Notes: generated from the sequence alone by a model not told the origin. 64,000 bases of DNA from Aporrectodea caliginosa (GCA_020284085.1 JACEVL010000018.1:180001-244000); one strand, 5' to 3'; numbered from the stretch's first letter, positions 45,204-58,689 are shown. A program made the numbers and translations.

Positions 45204-48200
45204 ATGAGAGTTGCTGTTATTGGAGCTGGCGCTTGCGGCTTGCCAGCCATTAAGACTTGTTTGGAGGAAGGTCTTAATCCGGTGTGTTTTGAAAAGAGAA
45301 ATGAAATCGGTGGACTTTGGAATTACCAGGAGACTCCGACTGAGGGGCAGTCCAATATCATGTGGTCAACCATCTCGAACACAAGCAAAGTAGGTTTCTT
45401 CACTGTCCATATTTCAAAATTTATAAATTCTTAGCACGTATTATTTGAACATAGGCTTGCAGGTCTTTTGCACACGGTTAAAGTCATTTTCTCGCCAGGG
45501 AAAAGACTCCAAGAATGCTTACCTACGAAAGAAAATCTAAGACCAAAAAGGCAATATCTGTAGCTATAGCTAAGGCATTGATATTTCTGTTTAATCGAAG
45601 CTTTTTTAGCGCTACCCAATGAACATGCACACGAGCATTGCTATGATGCTTTGACGCACACACGTTTGATTGCATTCAAGTCAGAGAGCATTGGACCCAG
45701 AGCAGCAAGACCGAGCAGTACAGACAGGCTTAGATATTTTCAGCAACTGGTGGGCTAAAATAAGTTGACCTACTGCACAGGACAGTGAACTTAGTGAAGT
45801 ATAGCTATACTGCAAGTCACAAGCGTGGAAACAGAATGTTCATATACTTTGAAAAAACTAATTAATTTGGGACGAAAAACAACAAAGAAGTAGAGCCCTT
45901 TAACGTAACTCAGTTGAGAACCTTGTGATATGACGTTAACTCCAGCGACTGCATTTTCTGAGTTCCGGCATATCACGTCCGGAGACTAGAATTCTCACTC
46001 GCTGTCTGATCTACTCTTTGACCGTGTATATGCGATGCACTGTTGTGTAATGTTCTTTAAACGTGTTAGTGGAACAGACATTCACAGATACCTTTCTCCC
46101 TTGACTTCTAGTTGACTCGCTAATAACTTGACAGTCACAAATAAATCGCAGCAAATAATGTCACTTAATTAGGTTGGTTAAGGTGACTATCCCTGACATT
46201 CCGTGTCCTTGCACAATATCTGACAAATAAATTATGAAATTAAATTAAATGTTTTCATGGAAAAAGGGGTTATTTTCAGGAGACGATGTGCTACAGCGAC
46301 TTTCCGTTTCCGGACAATTTTCCTAACTTCCTTCATCACACGAAAGTACTGGAATATCTGAAGATGTACGCCAGTCACTTCGACCTGGAGAAGCACATTC
46401 GTTTTGGAACGGAAGTCGTGGATGTCGTTCAGCCGGATGACTTCAACGAGACAGGACAATGGATCGTCCACGTCAAAGATTCCGCTTCAGGTATATATGT
46501 CAAATCATACATCGTAGAATTATCACGATTGCCATTCATGCTACCATTAATAATTATTGACTTGTAGGCGTGAACTTCTATTAACAGGTAGGAAGCAGAA
46601 TACTGCAGCCAATATTTCTAGCGCTAAAATGAGGTTCATAATATTGATCATCCGAAACAATGCTAACTGGTTACAGCTCTATTGAGAGGTATAAAGCCCC
46701 ATACTCAAAACACCCCAGAATATATCTGTAAGTCCCAGGTATTTTCTACAAACCATAGGTGTGATGGACCGTTACCATATACTACAGCTGCACCATCGAA
46801 TTGTCAAAATGATCGCTTGTATACGCATATAGGGCCTACTGTCGTCTGAACCCAGAAGAAGAACATCCCTGCGTTTGCATCGAGGTTACCGTGTACGAAA
46901 CGTGCTGGCCCGAGATTAAAATCTCTTTGATATTAGGCCATTACCCACCATCGGTATGCAAACCGGCATCCCCACGCACATAGGCGCATATAGGACGCAA
47001 GCTCTAAGCAATGTAGCTAACCGGGCCAGCAATAATAATATTCAGTTGAAGGAGTTTACCTAATAGCAGCACCACTAGACCTACGGTGTAGTCGTGCAAC
47101 AAACTGCGTTCGGAGGTGGCTCTGATATCCAACTGCCATGGCTGCTGATCCTTAGCCAAATGGCACTACCTTATCTCGGCGAGATAGAGGCTGCTGCAAG
47201 GCTGCTGAAAAAATCGATGCGAACAAGAATTTACCCCTTCATGACTGTAGGCCTATCACTTAGCATCCACCACCAAGCCCCTTCTCGAGCCTTCCAATTT
47301 GGCTGAGTTTGCCGTTTGAGAACGTGAAAGCTATTTCTGCATGGAGGGCCGAATGCGTAGCAGTTCATCGCTAAGCCGTCTTTCCCTCCACCATGCTGCA
47401 ACTTGCTTCAACGACTCAGGAACATAGTCTAATGGGAACAGGTCAACGATCCTTCGGGCAGCGGCGACGCAATTGTCGATCGATTGTCCGCAAACGCATT
47501 TAAGTGACGGGCTAATTAATTACTCTTCATTTCGCTAGTGATGTCGTTTTCAACTGACTGGGACAGACAGCATTCATTGCAAGAGGTCGACCAACTATTC
47601 TATCCATACCGCAAGGACAGATAGTTTAATTGAAAAGATACATCAAACATTCATATTTTGTTTATAAATCTCGAAATAAATTTGTAAAAAATTCGCGGAT
47701 TTAGAGCAACGCTCAGCTGTGGTTGACTATGGGACTTCGTGAACTTTTTATAAGTAGCCTTTTATTAATGCAAGACAAACGCTCACGTTTTACAAAATAG
47801 ACAGGTTTTTTGCAAAAAGTTACTTCGTTGGATCAGTAAAAGCTCATAGTAGCTATTAGCAGCTACTATGAGCGCTTCTGGCGCTCGCTCGTGAATTCAT
47901 TGGTAGCCAGTGATGTAGTCTACATATTCGAAGTAGGTCTATAGTGTTCGATAAGATTCCATCCATGATATTCTTGGCAACAGGTGTCATGTTGCTGGAA
48001 TTTGTAGGCCTATAATTGTACAGTTCTGAAGGCTTACAGGAGAATCACGAGGACGTTCCTGACTGTTCGATGTTAGTTTTAACCAAAATCATTCAAAACA
48101 GAAAAATTCCACAGAAGCGGACTCGGACGCAACATATCCCCCGGATTCTCTGCGCATGTGATCGGCCATGTCATCGGTCGACCGATCGACCGACGACCTC

Positions 48201-51200
48201 TTCGTCAATTCGACGGATATTTTCATCTAAATGCAGAATTTGCCCAGTAACTTTGAACATGTTGTTGTTTTCTGGTGCTAGGTTTGCGTTTCGGACTTAT
48301 TCGTCAGTTTTGCTAAGGATATTGTACTTTTAAATGGTGTTTTCTTCGCAAGTCGCCTTGGCCCATGTGACTGCATCATGCCCATCCTTCTGATACATAG
48401 CCTACGGTTGAGTCTCAGCCGTGTGCGCCGGCTGTTTACTATAGCCGGGTGTTTTTTCGTCTCGGCGGAGGGCGACCGAAGCGGGTCACTTGAATGACCT
48501 AGACCTTGAATGACCTAGTTACCGGTGGCTCTTCAATCTACTGACGGACACACGACGAATGCCTTTTCTGCGTACTCCTTCTGTCTCGATGGCTGACCAG
48601 ACGTGCGTCTTCTACAAGTGAGGGACTGCTCATGGGCAGCGTCATCGTGTGTGCGAACGCTGTCACCTGTCGTCGTTCTAATCTATCGCCGCAACTTGGT
48701 CCAGAGACTCTTAATATTCATGCAATCTTCAGCTGTCGACGGGAATCCGTTGGCTGGTACCTCGTGTGTGCGTGAGCCCGCCACTCTTTCAGCTTACTGT
48801 GCATTGTTTTGCTAACCTCTTGTAATATATTCGTTCGTAATTACGTTTAGCATTATATAGGCAAGCGCAGAGAGCGCCTCTGAGTAGATATCTTGAAGGG
48901 GCGCTATATAAATGTTCAATTACATTACATTAGGATACACGAGATATTTGCGAGCGAACAGCTCACAACCCAACAAGTGTATAGGGCCTTTTCGGAACAG
49001 AATTTGGCAGTGGATGTGTCGCGAGCGAGATCTCGTGATTATTCCTCGACATCAGCTGTATCATAAAAGTACTGTAGAATAATTCCGATTAAAGCCTACT
49101 ACGTGTAGGCCTACTGAAGGTTGTGACACTGTGGATAATAACTAACTGTCAGAGCTTAGACAATTTTTCCTAGCTGTTACCTGTAACAAGTTGCGACCTG
49201 TCAGCTTGGTGTTGTGAATAAACGAAATTGATTGAATTGATTGATTGGAGCATGGTATCCGAATGTATAGAGCGTTCGACTTGTTACGCGTAGAATACGA
49301 GTTCGAATCGCCTCTGGCCCTCTGCAGGGACGATTAGACAAAGGCCCTTTAGCCTACTGTGTGACTGTAGAGAACTTAAGCAGACGCACAATTGCCTCGC
49401 AAGTCTGATTCAAATTGACGACCTTGCGCGTCTAATAACTATAATAGCCTAACAGTGGTAACAAAATAATAATAATTCATATTTTAAAATCTAACTAGAC
49501 AGAGACCTTGTGGATCAAAGTAAAAATAGGCCTACCTTTGCCCCTTTCTAGGCTTCCTAGTGGTCGCTGTACCGATCCACTGATTGCGCAGGTGCGCTTG
49601 GGTCATCATGGAAGGCCTTGCATCGTGGAATCCTAACAAATTCATGCCAAGATTCTATTCACGCTTTTCTTTGCGAGCACTTCCACAGTTCGACAAGTCT
49701 ACTTCTCTTTGTAGACATGTGTTTCACTTGGTTAGCCAACCCTTTCATTTGTATATTCGTTTGTGTTTGGAAGGTACAACGTCTTCAGAATTGTTCGACG
49801 CTGTCCTCGTCTGTAGCGGACGATTCTCGGAGCCTTTGATACCGGAGTTCAGAGGCGCATCCACATTCAAGGGAAAGCAGTTCCATTCTCAGGTGTACAA
49901 GAATTCGGCTGGGTTTGAAAATAAGCGTGTCCTGCTCGTGGGTCTCGGAAACTCGTGTGGAGACATTGCGGCTGAACTAGCACACGTCTGCAGTCAGGTA
50001 AACTATGCTGGTCAACCAAAGCACAACATGCGTTATCTCAGACAAACACAGTGAACTTCGACGAGTGTCGATAACATGACTTAAATACCTCAATTAGAGA
50101 TATTTTACATATTCCAACGTATCTGTCACACTGCTGAAAAGTGTAAGTAAGCAAGTAGCAGCACAGCTAAAATATAGTAGAATATAAGCTATTCTACTGA
50201 AATGCTACACAGAGTTTCTAGAGAGTGGACAGGATATAGGATGAGAGCTGTCCGATCCGCATTACTCACAATGTCAATTGCAGCTCGCTACATAGCCAAC
50301 AGTTTCAACGTGACGCACATATATAGCCGCCTCATGTTTCTCGCTCCCGTCACTTTAATGTAGGCCTAACCGCTTTGGCAGTAAACAAGTGAAATTGATA
50401 ACTTACCGAGTGATGGACCACTCCATTGGAGAAGCGAGCTATAGTGGAGATGAAAGCTAAGTTTAATCACCAGTGGAGATGAGAGCTAAGCTTAGTTACC
50501 ATATGAAGACCATTCCTTTTAGTGACGTTATTCGTGATTCGTTGTAATCAGACTGATAGTAGTCACTGTCTTCCTTTCCTTGTCTTGCTTCTCTTTCCTT
50601 CGCATCTTTATTATAATGAGTTGTGTGGGATTCGGTCAGCTGGCATTCTTTCCACATGACCAAAGATCGGAGTCCGATCACTATCAATGAATCGATGGCG
50701 CTCATAAGTTCATGGGTAATTGTGGGGCATGAATCTTAAAAGCAAGCGTAACCAATGCTTAAACATTCTTTGCTGAAAATTGAGAAAAGCTTGCGCTATG
50801 TTGCTGTGTTTTGTGCCTGTTAGGTTTACGTCAGCACCAGAAGAGGAGCGTGGATAACTCCCCGACTGACCGCTGGAGGAATCACCCGAGACTCGGTGGT
50901 TAAGCGCCGTGTCACCAATGCCCTCAACAACGCCCAACCTCGCTTCCTCAAAAATTACCTTCTTGAACGTCAGCTGACCAAACAGTTCGACCATTCGCTC
51001 TACGGGTTGAAGCCAGACCACTACTTTGACGCACAGCATCCTCTGACGAATGACGTATTGCCGCAACTGCTTGCGTCAGGTCGTGTTGCTGTTAAGGGCG
51101 ACATAAAGTTAATAACCGAGACGGGAGTAATCTTCGACGATGGCTCTGATGAAGATAACATTGACGCCATCATCTACACCACGGGATTCAAGATTGACTT

Positions 51201-53750
51201 TCCGTTCCTGAAGCATTCGAGTTACAAGGTTTACGATAACCTGACGAACCTCTACAAGTTCGTTTTCGCGCCAGATGTGAAGCCGAACACGCTTGCAGTA
51301 ATCGGTTGCATCCAGCCATATGGTTCGATGCTGCCTGTGTCAGAACTACAAACCCGCTGGGCCATCGCCGTCATGAAGGTCGAGTCTCGATTTTCTGTAT
51401 AATTATTATGTTATTTGTGTTTTACTGGAAAGATTTAAATCTTGTACATGTATTACGAAGATGTGTAATTGAAATTACGTAATTGAAATTACGTAATTGA
51501 AATTACTTGAAATCACGTAATTTATAATTTGCAATTTGTAATTCACTTATATTTTCCCACGTGTAATTTGAAATTATATTTCATGTCCCAACGTAATTTG
51601 TAATTTGTAATTCATTTACATTTTTGCGAGTAATTTGCTCATCCCTGAAGTAGCCTATATAAAGTGTTTGTTAGTTCAAAATTTGACAATGTTGTAGGAC
51701 TTTGTAGCCTATTCAATTTCATAATAGTATTTTATCAAGAATAGACCAATTCTATAAGCTTACACAATTATTCTAATAATTAAGTACTTAAAGTAGGTTC
51801 AAATGTTCTTTCAGGGTGAGACAACGCTTCCTACTGAGAAAGAGATGCAAAACGATGTTGAGAAGAGGAGACTGGAAATGGCCGGTCGTTATTTGAACTC
51901 GCCGAGACACGCCTTTCAAGTGGAGTGGATCGACTACATGGATGAAATCGCTCGAATGATTAACTGCAAACCCGATTGGGGTAATTTCTTAAATCTTAAT
52001 GCTAAAAACATTGCTTTGCTGGGCATAAATAGTGATTTTTGGCAATAAAACTAAGATCAACTGTAATATTCATGTTGCTGTTTTATGGTTGGAAGCAATG
52101 GTGGAGCAGTGGGGAAGAAAATGCGAGTGACATGCATTATAAAGGGTACCGTAGTTTGGTGCACGTGGGCTAGTCTTAGCCAATGAGAGGGGAGTTTATC
52201 AGTCTGTCTACAAATCTCATCCTAGTAATATCACGTTATCTCACAACTCCATCAACGCTTATATAATATGCTTCCATTGCTTACTAATTATTACACCTGT
52301 TTGTATATTCGCATCCATATTTAGGTAATTAAGGTGCTATATACTGTACTATGCCAATAGGCCAATCTTTCTAAATAGCTTCTTGGTTATCAGCAAGACC
52401 TGTTGCCAACCTCTTGCTATAATAACTATAACAATTCATAAGCTGGTCTGTGTATAGCTAATATGACAGCTTGATTCTCCAGAGACTAATATCCCTATAT
52501 GCCACTCTATATGATACTCCTAGGAAGTATGATCACAACTGATGCAAAGTGTCATGTAGAAATAAAGAGATTCAAGAATAGCCATGGGAAAAGATGCCTT
52601 CTATAAAAGAAAGGAATTAATGAGAGGAAAGCTAAATAAGAATCTAAAGAAAAGAATTATCAAGTCTATTATATGGAGTGTGGTGTTATACGGATCAGAG
52701 ACATGGACTCTAAGGAAGGAAGACATCAGAAGATTGGAGGCTTTCGAGATGTGGATATGGCGAAGAATGGAGAGAGTCAGCTGGATGGATCAGAGGACAA
52801 ATGAAGACGTACTACAAATGGTGGACGAAAAAAGATCCATGCTAGGGATAATACGAAGCCGACAAAGAAAATGGTTGGGCCACATCATGAGGGGAGATTC
52901 CCTTCTAAGAATTATAATTGAGGGAAGACTGGATGGGAAGAAGACACGAGGAAGACCGAGAATGATGCTATTGGACTGGATGTTGGAGGAAGATTACAGC
53001 AAACTGAAGGAAAGAACCGGAAAACGTGATGAATGGCGAAATTGGACGTACGAACCTGCCTAGCAAGGCAGAGAACCAAAAGAAGAGAAGATATGATACT
53101 CTAAGCACTGTCTTGTTTGATCATTTAATTATTTTCAAATTTATCAATGAAACTGTTTCAGAGAGTGTTAGCAGGTCAATTCTGAATCTCAATCAAATGT
53201 CTTCTATGACTCAATACTGCACAATTCCAATCATAGTCATTTTTTATCTCTTATATCTGACTGAAAATTCACCTAGGCTTGCGTAGCCATGACGTAATGG
53301 TTTGTTAATCGATCTATTATCGATCGATTGACAAAACACTACGTCTTGGCTACGTAAGCCTATGTAAATCGTCAGTCAGATATAAGAGATAATAAAAATA
53401 TCTTGGAAAACAGTTTTCACCAAAAGTTCTCTTTCTTGCAGTTTCTGGACAGTTTTCGCTCCGTGTTGAATTGTCTGTTATTGCGTCTTTTTGCAGTGAA
53501 ACTATTGACCAAGGATCCTCGACTGGCATTAGCAGTCGTCTTTGGACCATGCATTCCCAGTCAGTACCGGTTGATGGGCAAGGGAGCATGGCCAGCTGCT
53601 CGCAACACCGTCTTGACCACTTGGAAACGAATCCTGGAACCGATGAATAAGAAGGGAGCGCAGCAGAGTGGAAACCAGTCTGTGGCTGTCCTTCCGATGT
53701 TACTGGGCCTTCTTCTGCTGGTAGCATGTGTCGTGCTTTACATGTCGTAG
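45204..53750 (+). CDS. FMO: Flavin-containing monooxygenase, 6 exons, 531 aa
   Basis: FMOs are ER-bound FAD/NADPH enzymes that oxygenate soft nucleophiles (N, S). Exons: 45204-45389, 46280-46490, 49774-49997, 50824-51378, 51815-51980, 53497-53750. The sum is 1596 bp. The FAD fold GAGACG is at residues 7-12, followed by EIGGLW. The FMO signature FxGxxxHxxxY is F164-Y174 ([11 protein letters not shown]). The NADPH site GLGNSCGD is at 189-196. The conserved YTTGF is at 325-329. The C-terminus (about 510-529) is a hydrophobic tail anchor ending VVLYMS, as in animal FMOs. Exon 3 could instead start at 49789 in the same phase, shortening a variable loop by five residues. An acceptor-like TTTTCAG ends 5 bp before the ATG, suggesting a 5' non-coding exon. 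The FMO paralogue number cannot be assigned. Confidence 0.95.
46900..47035 (-). mobile_element. SINE, family 1, partial
   Basis: Minus strand: GTTAGCTACATTGCTTAGAG, body, GAGATTTTAATCTCGGGCCA. Lies in FMO intron 2. Confidence 0.6.
47842..47873. repeat. 13-bp perfect stem hairpin
   Basis: GCTCATAGTAGCT, loop ATTAGC, AGCTACTATGAGC. In FMO intron 2. Confidence 0.85.
48600..48935 (+). mobile_element. LINE 3' end, type A tail, in FMO intron 2
   Basis: Highly decayed coding part. Clear tail GAGCGCCTCTGAGTAGATAT, CTTGAAGGGGCGCTATATAA and (ATTAC)n. Confidence 0.6.
49245..49445 (+). mobile_element. tRNA-like SINE in FMO intron 2
   Basis: GGAGCATGGTATCCGAATGT head, ACGAGTTCGAATCGCC box-B-like segment (49308-49323), CTCTGGCCCTCTGCAGGGAC body. 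Confidence 0.55.
51465..51625. repeat. ACGTAATT(GAAATT) repeat cluster
   Basis: ACGTAATTGAAATT units in tandem followed by inverted and variant copies (AATTTGTAATTTGTAATT). AT-rich, self-complementary, in FMO intron 4. Confidence 0.75.
52520..53090 (+). mobile_element. LINE reverse-transcriptase C-terminal fragment with 3' hairpin
   Basis: A 159-codon open frame starts [20 protein letters not shown] and includes [39 protein letters not shown] and [11 protein letters not shown]. It ends EPA at the terminal hairpin CCTGCCTAGCAAGGCAGAGA plus [27 protein letters not shown] lies just upstream in another frame. It is 5'-truncated, lying in FMO intron 5. This is the best-preserved copy of the family here. 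Confidence 0.9.
53245..53391. mobile_element. Foldback MITE in FMO intron 5
   Basis: Outer arms TATCTCTTATATCTGACTGA (53245) and TCAGTCAGATATAAGAGATA (53372) are exact reverse complements. Inner arms (AGGCTTGCGTAGCC / GGCTACGTAAGCCT) are imperfect, and the centre is CGAT-palindromic. It ends 105 bp before FMO exon 6. Confidence 0.85.
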
Positions 53751-55135
53751 GCAAGGCCTACCATTGCCCTGGTTGCAGTTGAGGTCATGTGCCTTATAAA
53801 TGTCCTGCCAAAAGCAAGAGTTCGTGTTTTCCAACAATGACTGCCTCGTGAATTTATTCAATAACTTGTAATTTGAAAATGAATTATGAATGTGTTGCAA
53901 TAGATGTTATCTGTACACAATAATCTTTGTCGTTTAAATTGGTAAAATATGCTGATGCATGCGCAAATAATGTAGTCTATTATTGTATACGCTATGGAGA
54001 CTGCAGCTGATGTGAAGATAAGTGGTGAGCTCGTTATATGTCATGCCTAACCATTATTCATCCATAATGTTTTCCGACAGAGAAAGAACTTTTAACCTAA
54101 AATGTAACCACTAACCACATATATCTATAACTAATTCGAAGATAATGAACAATCGATCAAAGATGATGGATATAATCCATTAACGGATGATGATGGTATG
54201 ATGTCTAGAATTACTACGTTCAGATGTGTGTACACCAAAGTGCGAATAGCAACTGGTTAATAAAGAATATACTTACTTACTTACTTCTTATATTCCATGA
54301 AGAGGTGAAACATGTCTTCATTAACCTGGAATGTTACAAGCCAATTAATTGTTCGAACTGTGAAACTACTGCTGTTTTATTTTTAAATGAAAACAAATAA
54401 TACTGTGAGCAATGTATGTTCAATTTATATTTTAATTTCATATGTGACCGTGACTACGTTCTGTTACTCAAACGTAACGGTGCCAAAGATAACTATACGA
54501 TTGTTATAGAAAATAGGCGTATACGAGTGCTCATAACGTCGACCATTAATTCAATCTATAGCAGCAGATCGATTTACAAACATCTTCATCTTCTAAAAGA
54601 CACAGAAGGATCTTGTGTTCCGTTAACCATGTGAAGTCATCCACTTGATATAAACCAGGGTTCAATTTAAATAGTGTGGTTCTGACACAAGTATGCGTTT
54701 GACTGGTGCGCAGTTTTCAAATGTCTTAAATGCACTTAAAAGTTTCGATGAGACAGATAGTCATGAATGAAGAGGAGGAGGAGGAGAATGAGGACGACGA
54801 GGAGGAGGACGTGGAGTATGGAGAAAAAGCAGAGAAAAAGGTAACAGAAGAAGAAAAGCAGACTCTTAAGCTAACTTGAGAAGCAGCTAGGGGCATGAGG
54901 TGTAAGCAACTTCCTCATTTAGCCTCGGAATATGAGCAGTGGCGGCGCGTGGATTTTTCAAAGGTGGTGCGAAGCAGCAGCGTGCCGCCCCTCTCACCAC
55001 CCCCGTAAGGCAACAGGCCTCTCTAGTGGTTCACTCAAAAAATTCTGTGTTGTGATAGTAGTTAGAAGTAGCCTTAGCCATTAGTAGCATAGTATAGAGC
55101 ACAGTAGCAGACGATGCAGATCCTCTACTGTACAA
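53751..55135. other. FMO 3' region, non-coding
   Basis: An AATAAA at about 54259-54264 is followed by an (ACTT)n tract, so it may belong to a SINE tail and not to FMO. A GAG/GAA-rich stretch is at 54765-54845. No exon recognised. Confidence 0.5.
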
Positions 55136-55139
55136 TCAT

Positions 55140-56215
55140 TCCTCCGCCATCGACCGCTTCCCGTCCTAATGGAAGCACGCAATATTCAATCCACTCCTTA
55201 AGAAAGCTGGACCCGAGGAAGCGTCACCTGCGAACTTCAGACTTGTCTCAAATCTAACGTTCGTATCAAAAGTACTTGAGCGTATTGCCAATCATCAGCT
55301 GACCGAGTACCTGTCTGAATCTCGCATTCTGCTTCGGTTTCAATCCGCCTAGGCGTAACAGGCGTGGCCATTCCACCGAGACTGCGCTCCTTAAAGTGCT
55401 CTCGGACGTAGTCAATGCCATAGACTGGCGCTCCTGTCGCTACTTGATATGTCGGCTGCATTCGACACAGTCGACCACGACATCTTAATACGGCAACAGT
55501 ACTGTCGCGCTCGTTTGGAGTCAAGGACAGATCGCTCAATTGGCTTGAATCCTACAAAAGGGCGCACACAATCCGTCCATGTGGCAGGTGTGTGAGGAGA
55601 CGTCACCTATAGGCTGGCCACCTGCGGTGTTCCACACGGATCAGTGCTCGGTCTTCTCCTGTTTGTACTCTATACGTCCGATGTGGAGAGATTTATTGCC
55701 GTATATAAATATATGGCCTCCTCCTCCACTGCTATGCAGACGATACACAGCTTTACTTCTTCTGTGAACCATCACAAACGGCTGAACTGAAACAGAGAGT
55801 GCTCCTGTGTATCGAACGCATTTAAGAGCGGATGACAAATCATGACATCCAACCGTCTCAAACTCAATCCATCAAAGTATTATAGTGCACCACCCTCAGA
55901 CGTCGCCATCTACTTGACGGCAGTACCTTCGCCCTTCGTGACGCAGAAGTCCACCCAGCTGACACCATTCGCAACCTTGGCGTCCACTTTGGCACCATGT
56001 GGGTCAACTCGTTCGAGGTTGTTTTACCAACTGCGTCGTATTAAACCCATCCGCAAATTGATTCCAACCTCAACCGCCGTCATCTTGGTCAACAGCTTCG
56101 TTGTCTCTAGGTTGAATATTGCAACAGCATACTGGCGGGTCTATGACTTGTCAGCTAGAGCGGATACAGTCGTATCGTATCTAATCTAAAAATTTGCAGA
56201 GCGCATCTCGCAGCA
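55140..56215 (+). mobile_element. CR1-like LINE reverse-transcriptase remnant
   Basis: In broken frames: FRLVSNLTFVSKVLERI, LLDMSAAFDTVDHDIL, GVPHGSVLG-like, YADDTQLYF, IRNLGVHFG, and FYQLRRIKPIRKLIP. This is the classic order of reverse-transcriptase motifs. Several frameshifts and stops. Confidence 0.9.
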
Positions 56216-56244
56216 TAGACTATTCAGAGACGCTTTCAGCGCGG

Positions 56245-57040
56245 AAGCCTCGGTGTAGGAGGCAGGGTGGACTATAGGCACATTTTGTACTCTAGAGTCC
56301 ATGATACCTATAGGCACCGTGGACTCTAGAGTACAGCATACCCAAACAGTAGGAGACAGGGTGTACTCTAGGCACACTTTGTACTCTATAGTCCATGATA
56401 CCTGTAGGCACGGTGAACTCTAGCGCAAAATTAAATTAAATTAATCGTATTTGTAATCGTAATCTCCAAACTTCTATAGCGACACTCGAAAGCCAAGCGC
56501 AGGACACCAGATAATTCACGAGCGCTGCGTCTAGTCAGAAGGGTTGTTCAAAAGAGTAGTCCAAGGGAGACCCGAGTCCGATTTCCAGAGGATCAGAGAG
56601 GGCACAGCAGATGTTCAGGTGGGTGTCTATTAGGTCGAGGATTGGAAGGTAGGCCTACAAGAAACAACGATAGTTTTAAACAACATTTTATGAACTTTTT
56701 ATAGCACTAGCGGGACGCGCGACACTAATTTATCGAACATACTATTGCACAATGAGAACCTCCTTGGCAACCCTCCTCAAGATCAGCCTCAGCCTCCTTA
56801 GCAGCCAACCTTTCTAGCGAGCAGCCGCGACGTCATCCTCAACCTATTTAGCACCCAGTTTGAAAGTCAGACTTTCTCTTTACCAACCAGCCCATTAACA
56901 ACCGGCCTCTTTAGCAATCTCCTTAGCAACCGACTTCTTTTTTAGCAACCAGCCTTCTTAACAGCCAAACTTCTTAATAACCAGTCTCAAGGTCAGCCTC
57001 AACCTCTTTAGCAACCACCCTCAATGTAGGTCTAGGCATG
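56245..57040. repeat. Left duplicated block flanking the satellite
   Basis: Contains GTAGGAGGCAGGGTGGACTA, GTACTCTAGAGTCCATGATA, ATTTTATGAACTTTTTATAG, and a run of TTAGCAACC units ending TCAATGTAGGTCTAGGCAT. The same components in the same order are at 58885-59535. A type B LINE tail (minus) is embedded at about 56460-56560. Confidence 0.8.
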
Positions 57041-58634
57041 ATGCGCTTCGAAGTGGAAGCGACTTATGATTGTGTTGCGCTTCGAAGTGGAAGCGACATA
57101 TGATTGTGTTGCGCTTCGAAGTGGAAGCGACTTATGATTGTGTTGCGCTTCGAAGTGGAAGCGACTTATGATTGTGTTGCGCTTCGAAGTGGAAGCGACT
57201 TATGATTGTGTTGCGCTTCGAAGTGGAAGCGACTTATGATCGTGTTGCGCTTCGAAGTGGAAGCGACTATGACGTGTTGCGCTTCGAAGTGGAAGCGACT
57301 TATGATTGTGTTGCGCTTCGAAGTGGAAGCGACTTATGATTGTGTTGCGCTTCGAAGTGGAAGCGACTTATGATTTTGTTGCGCTTCGAAGTGGAAGCGA
57401 CTTATGATTGTGTTGCGCTTCGAAGTGGAAGCGACTTATGATTGTGTTGCGCTTCGAAGTGGAAGCGACTTATGATTGTGTTGCGCTTCGAAGTGGAAGC
57501 GACTTATGATCGTGTTGCGCTTCGAAGTGGAAGCGACTTATGACGTGTTGCGCTTCGAAGTGGAAGCGACTTATGATTGTGTTGCGCTTCGAAGTGGAAG
57601 CGACTTATGATTGTGTTGCGCTTCGAAGTGGAAGCGACTTATGATTGTGTTGCGCTTCGAAGTGGAAGCGACTTGTGATTGTGTTGCGCTTCGAAGTGGA
57701 AGCGACTATGATTGTGTTGCGCTTCGAAGTGGAAGCGACTTATGATTGTGTTGCGCTTCGAAGTGGAAGCGACTTATGATTGTGTTGCGCTTCGAAGTGG
57801 AAGCGACTTATGATTGTGTTGCGCTTCGAAGTGGAAGCGACTTATGATTGTGTTGCGCTTCGAAGTGGAAGCGACTTATGATTGTGTTGCGCTTCGAAGT
57901 GGAAGCGACTTATGATTGTGTTGCGCTTCGAAGTGGAAGCGACTTATGATCGTGTTGCGCTTCGAAGTGGAAGCGACTTATGATTGTGTTGCGCTTCGAA
58001 GTGGAAGCGACTTGTGATTGTGTTGCGCTTCGAAGTGGAAGCGACTAATGATTGTGTTGCGCTTCGAAGTGGAAGCGACTTGTGATTGTGTTGCGCTTCG
58101 AAGTGGAAGCGACTTGTGATTGTGTTGCGCTTCGAAGTGGAAGCGACTTATGATTGTGTTGCGCTTCGAAGTGGAAGCGACTTATGATTGTGTTGCGCTT
58201 CGAAGTGGAAGCGACTTATGATTGTGTTGCGCTTCGAAGTGGAAGCGACTTATGATTGTGTTGCGCTTCGAAGTGGAAGCGACTTATGATTGTGTTGCGC
58301 TTCGAAGTGGAAGCGACTTGTGATTGTGTTGCGCTTCGAAGTGGAAGCGACTTGTGATTGTGTTGCGCTTCGAAGTGGAAGCGACTTGTGATTGTGTTGC
58401 GCTTCGAAGTGGAAGCGACTTATGATTGTGTTGCGCTTCGAAGTGGAAGCGACTTATGATTGTGTTGCGCTTCGAAGTGGAAGCGACTTATGATTGTGTT
58501 GCGCTTCGAAGTGGAAGCGACTTGTGATTGTGTTGCGCTTCGAAGTGGAAGCGACTTATGATCGTGTTGCGCTTCGAAGTGGAAGCGACTTATGATCGTG
58601 TTGCGCCTCGAAGTGGAAGCGACTGATGATTGTG
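57041..58634. repeat. 34-bp satellite array, about 47 units
   Basis: Consensus unit: TTGCGCTTCGAAGTGGAAGC followed by GACTTATGATTGTG. Most copies are identical. Variation is largely TTATG/TTGTG, ATTG/ATCG and a few short deletions. Each unit holds CGCTTC..GAAGCG, able to form a 6-bp stem, and the palindrome CTTCGAAG. It decays into degenerate GTGTGGTTGCG units up to about 58710. Confidence 0.97.
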
Positions 58635-58689
58635 TAATGACGGTGTGGTTGCGAGTGATGGATGTGTGAAGGTGTGGTCGTGACTGATG

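Noticed and set aside
52584..53063. 159-codon ORF as a host gene
   Set aside because: Its motifs are those of a LINE reverse-transcriptase tail, it ends at the LINE 3' hairpin, and it lies inside an FMO intron.
57041..58634. CRISPR-like array (regular repeats with a hairpin)
   Set aside because: The units are directly tandem with a constant 34-bp period, the supposed spacers are all the same sequence, and the surroundings are eukaryotic. This is satellite DNA.
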